Source: an uncultured Prevotella sp. (lineage in GTDB: Bacteria > Bacteroidota > Bacteroidia > Bacteroidales > Bacteroidaceae). From it: DNA of 35,490 nt. Of this stretch, positions 28,748 through 35,490 are shown piece by piece. Every line of letters begins with the position of its first letter. The first letter of the stretch is position 1. Position numbers and translations under genes: made by a program. Below the pieces are notes generated by a model. It saw only the letters and a program-made list of their open reading frames with translations. It had not been told where the DNA came from and did no database searches. The stretch is from assembly GCA_934203355.1 (NCBI GenBank), contig CAKPZC010000018.1, forward strand, positions 1-35,490, in the 5' to 3' direction.

Positions 28748-31672
28748 TCAGAAAGGTCTGTTGTCCTCATCAGCATCGAACGGCAGCTGCTGCTCCTTGG
28801 GAGGCTCTGTAGCCCCGTCGGTTGGCATAGAGCGCACATAGAGCATGTCCTTGGTCTTGCGCAGCTCAGGAGTAATCTGTACAGCCTTCTGGATGCGTCC
28901 GCTTGAATTACAGTACTCCGGCGGATTGATACAGTCAATCCATGGGCAGAGCTTGCAAAAAGCCTTGAGCTTCTTGGTGAAGGCTTGCATGGTGATATGC
29001 TTGACATTGGCGAACCGCTGATAATCGGTGAAGACATCGTCGCGTGGGATGAACTTGTCGAGGTTATCACCATCGACAGAGAAGTAGCCATTCGCCCAGT
29101 CCTCGAAGTTGACACCCATAGCCGCCTTCAGGCGTCGGCGCTCCATGTTAGACATAGGAGGCTGCGGTTTGATGCCAGAGTCCTTGACAGAGAGATAGAA
29201 GCGGCAGCACTGAATCCAGAAGTTAAGGTCAGCATTCCACTCCTCGTCGGAATAGTCGAAGGCATAGAGAGTTTTGCCGAAGTCGTCGCGAATTGTGCGA
29301 GTCTCGTGATAGTCATTATCCTCAGTCTTCTGATGATACCAATCGGAGAACACCATATACAATGATCGAGCCTCGGATGATGGATCAAAGTCCTGGGGCA
29401 CATAGTTGGTGGTGAACGCCATCTTAGGCGACTCATCGAAGCTGATGGTGAAGGAGCGGTTGTTTTTAGGGTTGACATTCATGTCGGAGGTGATGTTGTC
29501 ATAAAAGAGACCGAGATTGAGATAGCGGTCGCAATCATCGACAAGCAGCATGTCGGTGAACTGGCTCACCTGGTCGAAGACGTGAGGGTTGTCCATCAGT
29601 TTCGGGTTACGGCCAGAAAGTTTTACGGTCTTCATTAGGAACGACAGCACCTTGAAGAAGAACGATTTACCACTACGTCCATTACACTCATCCTCCTCGC
29701 CTATCTTATTATCCATGGCGAGTGGTGCCCAAGCTCGTACGGAGTCTTTGTAGCGGTGTAGCATATATCCGAACGTGAATATCTTGTTGATGAGATTACG
29801 CTTCTGCTCCTGGATCTCATAGGCAGTAAGACCGTCGCCATCGATACTGAAGGGATGAGCCTTGACATAATCCTCTGCCGACTTTCGGTCGTCCTTAAAC
29901 CTGGTTTCTGTCTCTGCTCGCCAGTAAAGTCGAGACGTATTGATAAGATAACCGAAGAAATGGCTCTTGACATTCTTAATCTCTATATCGAGAGAGACCT
30001 GTCCATCTTCATCCTCAGACTGTGTAATCTCAAACATGTCATCCAATGCCTTGAACCGATGCGGAATGACATCCTCCTCCCACACGTAGTTATGCAAGTC
30101 GTCGGCACCAGGATCATACTCCTTGATACCTTTAGATTGTTCTGTAGAAGGCTTGCACACCTCAACCGTCTTGTTAGGAAAGAAGAAGTATTGAGAATTA
30201 GGAGTGAAGTTGGTGAAGTTAAGGTCTATCTCTTGAAGCGACTCAAGAGCAGCAGGAGACAGCTTCGTAGTGTTAAGCACCAGATTTAGGATGTTGCGAT
30301 CCTCGAACCTATCAACCACCCATCGACGGATGAACTCACGAATATCCTTGACATTAACCCGTTTGACGATGTTGCCATCGAGTTTGACGAATTGGGTATT
30401 GGCCGAGTTCTCGTCGTGCAAGGCATAGAAGCCGTTGAGCTGAAGGAAATTGTATAGACAAGCCGTATCAATCTCAGTCTTAGGTTTACCCTCCTTGTTG
30501 AAGAACTGCACCCAGAACTTGGCAGGCATGGCAATTTTGAGCAAGTTGCGGAAGTCCTTGCGTTCGCTATGTATCTCAAGCCAGTCTCGCAAGTCCTTGC
30601 GAGGCTTGCCACGGTTGTCCTTGAAAGTCTGCAGCTTGTCGGGAAGCCAGGCTGTGTGAATGTCGATAAAGCGTAAGGCAAGCTCACGTCCCTTGCGTCG
30701 GCCAGTCTCATCGATGTCCGGAATGTTATACAGCACCTCGACATACTTCATAATCTCCTTGTACTCATCGACGGAGAGTTGGTAAGTCTCGGAGTTGAAC
30801 CAAAGAGGAGGGAAGCCCATCGAGCGACAGCATAGAGAGTCACGCTCGCCAGAGCAGATGACAGCCTCAGGGAGTTTCTTAATCTTGTATGGTTTATCGT
30901 CGCCATGCTCAGCATTCCACAATTTCTCCTCCTCATCATTGTACTTCTTGTATGCCTTAATAAGTTCAGAGAGTCCATTGATATAAGACTTGGGTTTAGC
31001 ACCAGCCGGAGTGTAAGAGAAGCGGTAGCCCTTGTCGCAGTTGAGAGGCTCATAGACCTTGAAGAACTTCTTCTCTGGCCGATTAGGAGTAGCCTCCTCA
31101 ACGACACATTCACGCATGAATATGGGGTAGTTGTCGGTGGAGTACTTGATGGTTGTCTTACGGTCCTTGACATTGCTAATCCACTTGACCGAGTACCAAT
31201 GCAGAGCCTCGGCATCAGCCTGAGTGACACGCGGGCCAAGGATCTTAAGTTCGTGCTCTGTTAACTTGTCATTAAGCTCCCAGTTGCGTGTGCCATCCTT
31301 CTCATCAGAGAGAGCCTCACGCTGTCGAATCTCCGGCCGGTTGAGAGAGCGGTTAAGTTCATCGCGCACACCATACTCTGCAGCTATCTGCAATATTGCT
31401 TCGCCGAAACGTGAGCTATCGTAGCCCTTCTCACGCATATAGAGGTCGATGGCGTTTTCACCACGGCCATCACCACCGAAGTCAGTAACCTGCCATATAC
31501 TCCCATATTTATTAGAGTCGTATTGCCGTAGGCATGCCGACGGTGTGCGCTCGTTGCGAATTGCGAAGTGCTTGTTCTTATGACCTACACAAGCCTTAGC
31601 TTGTGGGAAGAGATCGAGAATGATATCCAAGCCGCCATTAGTATCGCTTAATATTTTTTCAACTGTTATCAT
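28748..31672 (-). CDS. Phage primase-helicase (TOPRIM plus D5-like SF3 ATPase)
   Basis: This is a 974-residue replication protein. Residues 25-85 are like a DnaG CHC2-type N-terminus (FAIRNERTPSACLRQYDSNK, then WQVTDFGGDGRGENAIDLYM), although the zinc cysteines are not in their usual places. A TOPRIM-like domain has VICSGERDSL (E276) and IPDIDETG (D319, D321). About 440-640 is linker and D5_N-like. The helicase has Walker A ECNGRSGKSFFF (664-670 NGRSGKS), Walker B MLLVDD (708-713) and a sensor strand MAFTTNYVP (N756). It is expected to open the origin and make primers. It has its own promoter (31701-31708) beneath an inverted-repeat operator, and is followed by a terminator and the GTTTGTGACA repeats, a likely origin. 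Confidence 0.9.
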   Translation of the reverse strand: MITVEKILSDTNGGLDIILDLFPQAKACVGHKNKHFAIRNERTPSACLRQYDSNKYGSIWQVTDFGGDGRGENAIDLYMREKGYDSSRFGEAILQIAAEYGVRDELNRSLNRPEIRQREALSDEKDGTRNWELNDKLTEHELKILGPRVTQADAEALHWYSVKWISNVKDRKTTIKYSTDNYPIFMRECVVEEATPNRPEKKFFKVYEPLNCDKGYRFSYTPAGAKPKSYINGLSELIKAYKKYNDEEEKLWNAEHGDDKPYKIKKLPEAVICSGERDSLCCRSMGFPPLWFNSETYQLSVDEYKEIMKYVEVLYNIPDIDETGRRKGRELALRFIDIHTAWLPDKLQTFKDNRGKPRKDLRDWLEIHSERKDFRNLLKIAMPAKFWVQFFNKEGKPKTEIDTACLYNFLQLNGFYALHDENSANTQFVKLDGNIVKRVNVKDIREFIRRWVVDRFEDRNILNLVLNTTKLSPAALESLQEIDLNFTNFTPNSQYFFFPNKTVEVCKPSTEQSKGIKEYDPGADDLHNYVWEEDVIPHRFKALDDMFEITQSEDEDGQVSLDIEIKNVKSHFFGYLINTSRLYWRAETETRFKDDRKSAEDYVKAHPFSIDGDGLTAYEIQEQKRNLINKIFTFGYMLHRYKDSVRAWAPLAMDNKIGEEDECNGRSGKSFFFKVLSFLMKTVKLSGRNPKLMDNPHVFDQVSQFTDMLLVDDCDRYLNLGLFYDNITSDMNVNPKNNRSFTISFDESPKMAFTTNYVPQDFDPSSEARSLYMVFSDWYHQKTEDNDYHETRTIRDDFGKTLYAFDYSDEEWNADLNFWIQCCRFYLSVKDSGIKPQPPMSNMERRRLKAAMGVNFEDWANGYFSVDGDNLDKFIPRDDVFTDYQRFANVKHITMQAFTKKLKAFCKLCPWIDCINPPEYCNSSGRIQKAVQITPELRKTKDMLYVRSMPTDGATEPPKEQQLPFDADEDNRPF

Positions 31673-31700
31673 TTCGCTTTATGTTTTGTTCTTCAGGGTG

Positions 31701-31747
31701 CAAAGTTATAGCGTGCCACGCTCACTGGGAAAACGCGGAGCGTGGCA
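31701..31747 (-). promoter_or_regulatory. Primase promoter with inverted-repeat operator
   Basis: The -7 box TAACTTTG (31701-31708) lies 28 bases before the ATG at 31672. Just upstream, TGCCACGCTC (31714-31723) and its perfect complement (31738-31747) flank 14 bases, and the first arm lies in a larger palindrome GCGTGCCACGC. The repressor or the LuxR-type protein could act here. Confidence 0.6.
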
Positions 31748-31768
31748 TGGAGTTGCAGAGTCACGTTG

Positions 31769-32122
31769 TCACGACTTTTTCTTCGCTCTACCTATCTTCG
31801 CTCCGATACTCTCCCAAGGAATACTCAGTGACGCACTAAATATGCCGAATGTTATTTCTCTAAGCTCAAGTGTTCCATCTTCACCGAATACTACCCATGA
31901 ACGTTTACAGGATTCAAGCATATCGTCCCAACGATATGCCACACCATCAGACCACCAGATGTAGTCTCTGGGGTCGATAGGTTTATTCTCGAACGCTTCG
32001 CATTTACCATCAACAGCAAGCAGGCTGCCATCCTTATATTAAATAATGCGGAAATCTTCAGACAATAATCCCATCTCCTTCAGGTTGTCAGTATGCTTAA
32101 TATACTCATCTATTGTTATCAT
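31769..32122 (-). pseudogene. Early gene broken by in-frame TAA
   Basis: From the ATG at 32122 the frame reads MITIDEYIKHTDNLKEMGLL, then SEDFRII, then TAA at 32039-32041 (codon 28). It continues in the same frame for 89 sense codons (YKDGSLLAVDGKCEAFENKP, then IDPRDYIWWSDGVAYRWDDM, ending RAKKKS) to a TGA at 31769. The part after the stop has no early start codon. A single change from AAA or CAA would give the TAA. It overlaps the 39-residue gene by 17 bases, so it was part of the early operon. The reading frame is otherwise intact, so the break is recent or an artefact. Family unknown. Confidence 0.65.
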
Positions 32123-32225
32123 AATCGCATTCTATATTTTTAAGATATTCTACATATTTTAGAAGTAAACTGCACCAACGGCCGTTAAGGCAGTGGCGCA
32201 TGTGAGGACATGAGTCGCATTTCAT
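32106..32225 (-). CDS. 39-residue cysteine-knuckle protein
   Basis: This small gene runs from an ATG at 32225, which overlaps the preceding stop (TTATGA), to a TGA at 32106. It reads MKCDSCPHMRHCLNGRWCSL, then LLKYVEYLKNIECDYDNNR. Cysteines at 3, 6, 12 and 18 (CxxCx5Cx5C) suggest a small zinc-binding knuckle, and the rest is a helix. Both ends overlap neighbours, which is good evidence for translation. Small zinc proteins of this kind in phage early regions are often regulators or host-takeover factors; the function here is not known. Confidence 0.65.
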   Translation of the reverse strand: MKCDSCPHMRHCLNGRWCSLLLKYVEYLKNIECDYDNNR

Positions 32226-32593
32226 AACTTCAGAGTGAAATCATTGAATATTCGCTTGCGGTAGCGACAGCGCTTATAAGACTCCGAAAAAACTTTTTTC
32301 TTAATTATCCAGCAGAAACTCACATCCTCAGTTCGCTCACAAGAGCCACAGAATTCGCAATAATCGAGTCTACAAACCTTATTATAGAATTGAACCCAAT
32401 AATGCGAATCCAAGAATAAAGTTCTCAATAAAATTTTCCTCTGACCATATTTATTCAATTTATCGTCAACGCTGATTTCATATTGACGATGACACCTCTC
32501 TAAGAAGCTCTTGATCCAACTAAGAGTCATAGGACTGACGCAATATTGCCAATCCTCTCGACGCAGATATAAAGGCAACGTATTAAATATCAT
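32222..32593 (-). CDS. Cysteine-rich early protein, unknown
   Basis: This 123-residue basic protein (MIFNTLPLYLRREDWQYCVS at the start) has a cluster CRLDYCEFCGSCERTEDVSF followed by C, which could bind one or more zinc ions. It ends in a very basic helix (SYKRCRYRKRIFNDFTLKL). The family is not recognised. It is 1 base from the LuxR-type gene upstream and overlaps the 39-residue gene downstream by 4 bases. A nucleic-acid-binding role is plausible. Confidence 0.6.
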   Translation of the reverse strand: MIFNTLPLYLRREDWQYCVSPMTLSWIKSFLERCHRQYEISVDDKLNKYGQRKILLRTLFLDSHYWVQFYNKVCRLDYCEFCGSCERTEDVSFCWIIKKKVFSESYKRCRYRKRIFNDFTLKL

Positions 32594-32594
32594 A

Positions 32595-33119
32595 TTAGTA
32601 ATTCTTAATTCTTAGTACCCTTATAATATCGCGACAATGCTTAACGCCACACTTCTCCTTGATTCGTCGCAGCTGCACCTTGACTGTCTGTGCGTTCTTA
32701 CCAAGCTGCTCGGCAATCTTGGTAAAGGTAAGTCCTTCGAGGTATAGGTCAGCGACCTCGCGCTCACACTTGGAGAGCTTGATCATTGACTTAGGCTTGC
32801 ATATAACGCCTTCGTGCTCACATAAGCCTCGCAGAGGACAGCGGACTTCTTCGAAGTGCAAGATATCATTATCTATATCCTGCGTGAGATAATCATGTTC
32901 GCCGAAGTTGCACCGGACGAAGCGATTAACCATCTTGTAATGGTCTCGCTTGTACATATTAGCAAGTGTGGCAAAGCACTCTGGGAACCGCTGCCTAATT
33001 ACCTCATACAGCGGATCAATGATGTCGACGTTGAACTTAGTCAACCGTCGCGACTCTTGCCCAGGCTTCTTGTAGTAGAGGAAGCCGTCAGGCGTTGTGT
33101 AGAATTCTAATGTCTCCAT
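32595..33119 (-). CDS. LuxR-type HTH regulator
   Basis: This 174-residue protein has a novel N-terminus (METLEFYTTPDGFLYYKKPG) and a CPLRGLCEHEGVIC cysteine segment (about 95-108). It ends in a clear LuxR/GerE helix-turn-helix (LSKCEREVADLYLEGLTFTK, then IAEQLGKNAQTVKVQLRRIK, about 115-165). It lacks a receiver domain. Phage proteins with this tail often activate late or early promoters. It overlaps the 72-residue gene by 13 bases. It is the best candidate activator for the repeat array at 28284-28479 or the primase operator, but that is inference. Confidence 0.75.
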   Translation of the reverse strand: METLEFYTTPDGFLYYKKPGQESRRLTKFNVDIIDPLYEVIRQRFPECFATLANMYKRDHYKMVNRFVRCNFGEHDYLTQDIDNDILHFEEVRCPLRGLCEHEGVICKPKSMIKLSKCEREVADLYLEGLTFTKIAEQLGKNAQTVKVQLRRIKEKCGVKHCRDIIRVLRIKNY

Positions 33120-33325
33120 ACGCTCTCATTTTTAATTGCTTCGTGGCAGGCTATACGCTCCAACGTGTTAAGATTATACCCTGGGTAGCCTCTTAGCTTC
33201 TGCCGTATAGTACTACTCTTCATGTCGTACTTCTTAGTAAGGTAGTCGAGTAGCCCACCCTTCTCTTTTTTACTCAAACCAGCATAGTACTCCTGCAGGT
33301 TCAATGAATCAACTTTTTGCTCCAT
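33107..33325 (-). CDS. Small DNA-binding-like early protein
   Basis: This 72-residue protein (MEQKVDSLNLQEYYAGLSKK at the start) looks like a compact helical DNA-binding protein (LLDYLTKKYDMKSSTIRQKL, a helix-turn-helix-like segment, then YPGYNLNTLERIACHEAIKN). It is the first gene of the early operon, divergent from the repressor, with promoter box TATCTTTG at 33364-33371, so by position it could be a Cro-like regulator. I do not recognise a named family. Confidence 0.6.
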   Translation of the reverse strand: MEQKVDSLNLQEYYAGLSKKEKGGLLDYLTKKYDMKSSTIRQKLRGYPGYNLNTLERIACHEAIKNESVWRH

Positions 33326-33363
33326 TCTCTTGTTTATGTCGGATTTAGTACCTAATTTTGTTG

Positions 33364-33430
33364 CAAAGATATAATATTTAACGATACAATCCTACTTTAT
33401 TAGGATATTTTGTCTTTATAAGGTAGGACA
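33364..33430. promoter_or_regulatory. Divergent control region of the lysis-lysogeny switch
   Basis: The early -7 box TATCTTTG (33364-33371) faces left. Between the two divergent genes lie ATCCTA (33389-33394), TAGGAT (33401-33406, its complement) and GTAGGACA (33423-33430), likely operator half-sites for the repressor. A TAnnTTTG box for the rightward gene is not clear. Confidence 0.6.
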
Positions 33431-33449
33431 TTTAACTATAATTAAAAAA

Positions 33450-33905
33450 ATGAGATACGAAAACAACACAATCAAAAGCGAAAGAGTTAAGGAACTCTTG
33501 AAGCAAGCAGGCATTAGCATCGGAGAATTTAGGCGAAGTCTCTGGGGACCAAAGAGTAATAATGCTATCACCTATTTTGACTCAAGACCAGACATTAAAG
33601 TATCAACACTAGTAAAGATGGCAGAGATAATAGGATGTTCGGTTGAAGACTTCCTAATCAAAACAGAGAGCAAGCCGGAATTTCCGACAATAATAGGACA
33701 CTCAAATGTAGTGAATAGTAGCTATGTTAATACCGATGTAACGTCGCTACAGGCAGAAATTAAAGCTCTGAAGATGGTGATAGAAGAGAAGAATGAACGA
33801 ATTGAAGACTTAAAAAAAGCTAACGAACACCTTAGTAGTAGTATTGATTTGGTCAAGCAATTCAGCCAAATTCAGAACCAAAAGGAATTAGATAAAAAGG
33901 AATGA
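33450..33905 (+). CDS. Xre-type phage repressor with coiled coil
   Basis: This 151-residue protein is the only clear phage gene on the + strand. Residues 8-70 form an Xre/Cro-type helix-turn-helix (RVKELLKQAGISIGEFRRSL, then STLVKMAEIIGCSVEDFLIK). A linker (NVVNSSYVNTDV) leads to a coiled coil (LQAEIKALKMVIEEKNERIE, then DLKKANEHLSS). The layout is common for Bacteroidales mobile-element regulators, which dimerise through the coil rather than by a peptidase domain, so induction is unlikely to be by RecA-stimulated self-cleavage. It is divergent from the early operon and followed by a strong hairpin. Confidence 0.8.
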   Translation: MRYENNTIKSERVKELLKQAGISIGEFRRSLWGPKSNNAITYFDSRPDIKVSTLVKMAEIIGCSVEDFLIKTESKPEFPTIIGHSNVVNSSYVNTDVTSLQAEIKALKMVIEEKNERIEDLKKANEHLSSSIDLVKQFSQIQNQKELDKKE

Positions 33906-34402
33906 TTCCACGAGCATTAGAGCTCATAATATGAGAAAAGTCGCCGTCCTGCCTCCGCAACACTATAAATTTTAACTTTTATAATATTCTGGGCCGCTCG
34001 GCAAAGCCGAGCGGCCCAGAATATTGCAATGTCAGAGGATTCACTTAATTTAGTGTTGCTATAATAATCAAACAAAACCTCATCAGGCATGGCAAAAATA
34101 TAAATAAAATCCGAGAAACTCACATCTTTTGGTGGTATATTTCCAATTATGGAGAAATTCGACGGCGACAGCCCATACTAAACATATACACAAGCAATGA
34201 TGCATACATGATGGACTTCAAATTTGATTTTGGGTAGCCTAAAATCTTCGTTGTCTTTTGCGTATTGCCTCAAGTCGAATCATGGAGTAAGGGGATTTTG
34301 TATCTTGCGACTACACCATAAGGATTCTTTACGAAAACGAGTCGTTTTAGAGAGGTATCCGCAACCCCAGATATCAAAAATATTACAGGTTGCGGATTTT
34401 AG
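33906..34402. other. Gap with strong GC-rich hairpin; no gene
   Basis: This 497-base gap separates the repressor from the integrase remnant. It holds a perfect 20-base inverted repeat (33983-34002 with 34006-34025; core GGGCCGCTCGGC-AAA-GCCGAGCGGCCC), very GC-rich in an AT-rich setting, probably a bidirectional terminator. A 10-base inverted repeat ATCCGCAACC/GGTTGCGGAT lies near 34359-34397. Open frames here are short and cross these structures. Confidence 0.6.
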
Positions 34403-34603
34403 GTATCTAAGGAAATAAGTAAAAACAGGAAGGATGCTGCGGTTGGCTTAAATGCTATGATAATCAAACTTATGCTCGACTTGGGTACATTCAATTACCC
34501 CAACAATTACTATCTGTTCGGACCTAAATTCATGCCGAGTGAAGAATGGATTATAGCACGAAAATGGTTAAAGAAACATATAAAAGTCAAGTTTATGACG
34601 TAA
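34403..34603 (+). pseudogene. Tyrosine recombinase (integrase) remnant
   Basis: This frame reads VSKEISKNRKDAAVGLNAMI, then IKLMLDLGTFNYPNNYYLFG and PKFMPSEEWIIARKWLKKHI before a TAA. The succession KNRKDA..LN...LMLDLG....PNNYYLFGPKFMPSE matches, from memory, the start of the catalytic domain of Bacteroidetes phage-type integrases. It is cut off in front by a TAG and ends before the catalytic His and Tyr could appear, so it is a remnant. It lies next to flanking host DNA. Confidence 0.5.
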
Positions 34604-34767
34604 AAAACAAGACTTTTATTAACTTTACATTCGTAAAAGGGAGAACACTGGTAATCAGTAACATTACAATTTTACATCCTTAAAACGGTACCAATTTCAG
34701 AGGTGACTTTAACAGTTGTTCTGTTCACATATTATAATGGTATGAACAAAAAGACACACCGGAGTAA

Positions 34768-34775
34768 TATATTTG
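34768..34775 (+). promoter_or_regulatory. Rightward -7 box (TATATTTG)
   Basis: TAnnTTTG on the + strand upstream of the WYL fragment and exonuclease. It may now drive the exonuclease gene after loss of the original operon promoter. Confidence 0.4.
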
Positions 34776-34809
34776 CAGTCGAAACGTTAACTATATAATG
34801 GTTGTATAA

Positions 34810-34968
34810 TACAGCATCTTTGAACTGCATGTCCGCCCGACATTCGACTTCCAACAGGAACTGCTATGGAATGGTGAAGACCATGAAGTGCTCGAACCTC
34901 TTTGGCTTCGTAAGGAGATTGCAGGAAAAGTAAATAGAATGTGGAACAAGTATAAGGAAGATAAGTAA
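34810..34968 (+). pseudogene. 3' fragment of a WYL-domain regulator gene
   Basis: The frame has no start codon of its own after the upstream TAA (34807-34809). It reads YSIFELHVRPTFDFQQELLW, then NGEDHEVLEPLWLRKEIAGK and VNRMWNKYKEDK, ending in TAATG, which overlaps the exonuclease start. The phrases ELLWNGEDxEVLEPxWLR and a final MWNKYK are what I recall from the C-termini of Bacteroidales WYL-domain transcription regulators. The rest of the gene is absent upstream, so it was truncated by insertion or rearrangement; this looks like host sequence beside the phage. Confidence 0.65.
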
Positions 34969-35447
34969 TGAAGGACTTTGCAGCTATAGATTTTGAAACA
35001 GCCAACAACCAACGCAGTTCGGTGTGTTCTGTTGGCTTGGTGATTGTGCGTGGTGGAGAGATAGTGGACAAGTTCTACTCGCTCATCAAACCTGAGCCGG
35101 AATATTACAACTACTGGTGTAGCCAGGTGCATGGCCTGTGCGCCGCCGATACAGATGATGCTCCCATCTTCCCCGAGGTTTGGAAGCAGATAGAGCCGAA
35201 GATAGCCGGTCTCCCTCTCGTGGCCCATAACAAGGCGTTCGACGAGAGTTGCTTGAAAGCGGTCTTCCGCGTCTATCAGATGGACTATCCTGACTATGAG
35301 TTTTACTGCACTTGCGTCGCTTCGCGCCGAATCTGGCCACAAGGTAGCCACACCCTTGATGTTATTGCAACCCGCTGCGGCTATGAATTGTCAAATCACC
35401 ATCATGCTCTGGCAGATAGGGTGTCCAGTTCGTTGTACCAAATTTAG
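34968..35447 (+). pseudogene. DEDD 3'-5' exonuclease (epsilon-like), 3' end replaced
   Basis: This 159-residue protein (MKDFAAIDFETANNQRSSVC at the start) is a proofreading-type exonuclease of the DnaQ fold. Exo I is FAAIDFETA (D8, E10), Exo II is in PLVAHNKAFDESCLKAVF, and Exo III is in HHHALAD near the end. Right after HALAD, where the family continues with an alanine-rich helix (AEA..A..), the frame instead reads RVSSSLYQI and stops. The DNA from about 35416 onward is therefore probably a different element inserted in the gene. It overlaps the WYL fragment stop by one base, an old operon junction. The catalytic residues are present but the last helix is lost. Confidence 0.8.
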
Positions 35448-35490
35448 CTCACTTTCCTAAGCGTTTTGGTTCGTTCTGTAACCCAGTTTT

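Noticed and set aside
13930..32041. Genome-wide stop-codon reassignment
   Set aside because: TAG ends the genes at 2543 and 24291 and TAA ends many others; only two genes have an internal stop, so reassignment is not supported, though local suppression is not excluded.
33917..34123. 68-residue open frame on the minus strand
   Set aside because: It crosses the 20-base GC-rich hairpin, whose symmetry explains the codons; no start context or relatives recognised.
34224..34418. 64-residue open frame on the + strand
   Set aside because: It overlaps the integrase remnant in another frame and has no recognisable motif.

Overview
The window is most of a temperate phage (prophage) genome from a Bacteroidales host, probably Prevotella or Bacteroides. 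The host call rests on many promoters with the Bacteroidetes -7 box TAnnTTTG (seen on the + strand as CAAAnnTA), on virion proteins of Bacteroidales prophage type, and on flanking chromosomal fragments (a WYL-domain gene end followed by a DEDD exonuclease) in a pairing I associate with Bacteroidales. Nearly all phage genes are on the minus strand, so the map reads right to left.

Right to left. 34403-35490 is flanking DNA: an integrase remnant, the 3' end of a WYL regulator gene and an exonuclease gene broken near its 3' end. 33450-33905 (+) is a Xre-type repressor, divergent from an early operon (33325-31769): a small regulator, a LuxR-type HTH protein, a cysteine-rich protein, a 39-residue cysteine-knuckle protein and a gene broken by an in-frame TAA. 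Next come a primase-helicase (31672-28748) and a region with about eight GTTTGTGACA repeats (28284-28479).

The head and packaging module follows: two unknown genes, a ClpP-type protease fused to a scaffold-like tail, major capsid protein, a probable virion protein, an internal terminator, an unknown protein, a PLD-like protein, terminase small-subunit candidates and terminase large subunit (ending 20263).

From 20.2 to 13.6 kb the late genes are interrupted by an AT-richer accessory island. It holds a structured non-coding block with a DnaA-box hairpin, a PRTase-radC pair, a candidate small RNA, and four two-gene cassettes in a row. One cassette is a recognisable hicAB toxin-antitoxin module. 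The other three pair a 43-53 residue protein with a DUF5053-like protein. All four share one layout: inverted repeat next to the promoter, small first gene, hairpin, second gene, terminator. This array is my leading candidate for an undescribed system. After it comes a three-gene operon with a membrane protein and a 340-nt leader that can form competing stems; its last gene carries an in-frame TAG.

The late genes resume at 13517 with their own promoter: an unknown virion protein, an 80-residue protein, portal, head-completion and neck-like proteins, a 1697-residue collagen-like receptor-binding protein, a small baseplate-like protein and two fibre proteins that share an N-terminal module. Five of the spacers between virion genes are built of heptanucleotide repeats; four also carry short GC-rich hairpins and three fold back on themselves. 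I find no tape-measure gene, intact integrase or lysis enzyme; the phage probably continues to the left of position 1.
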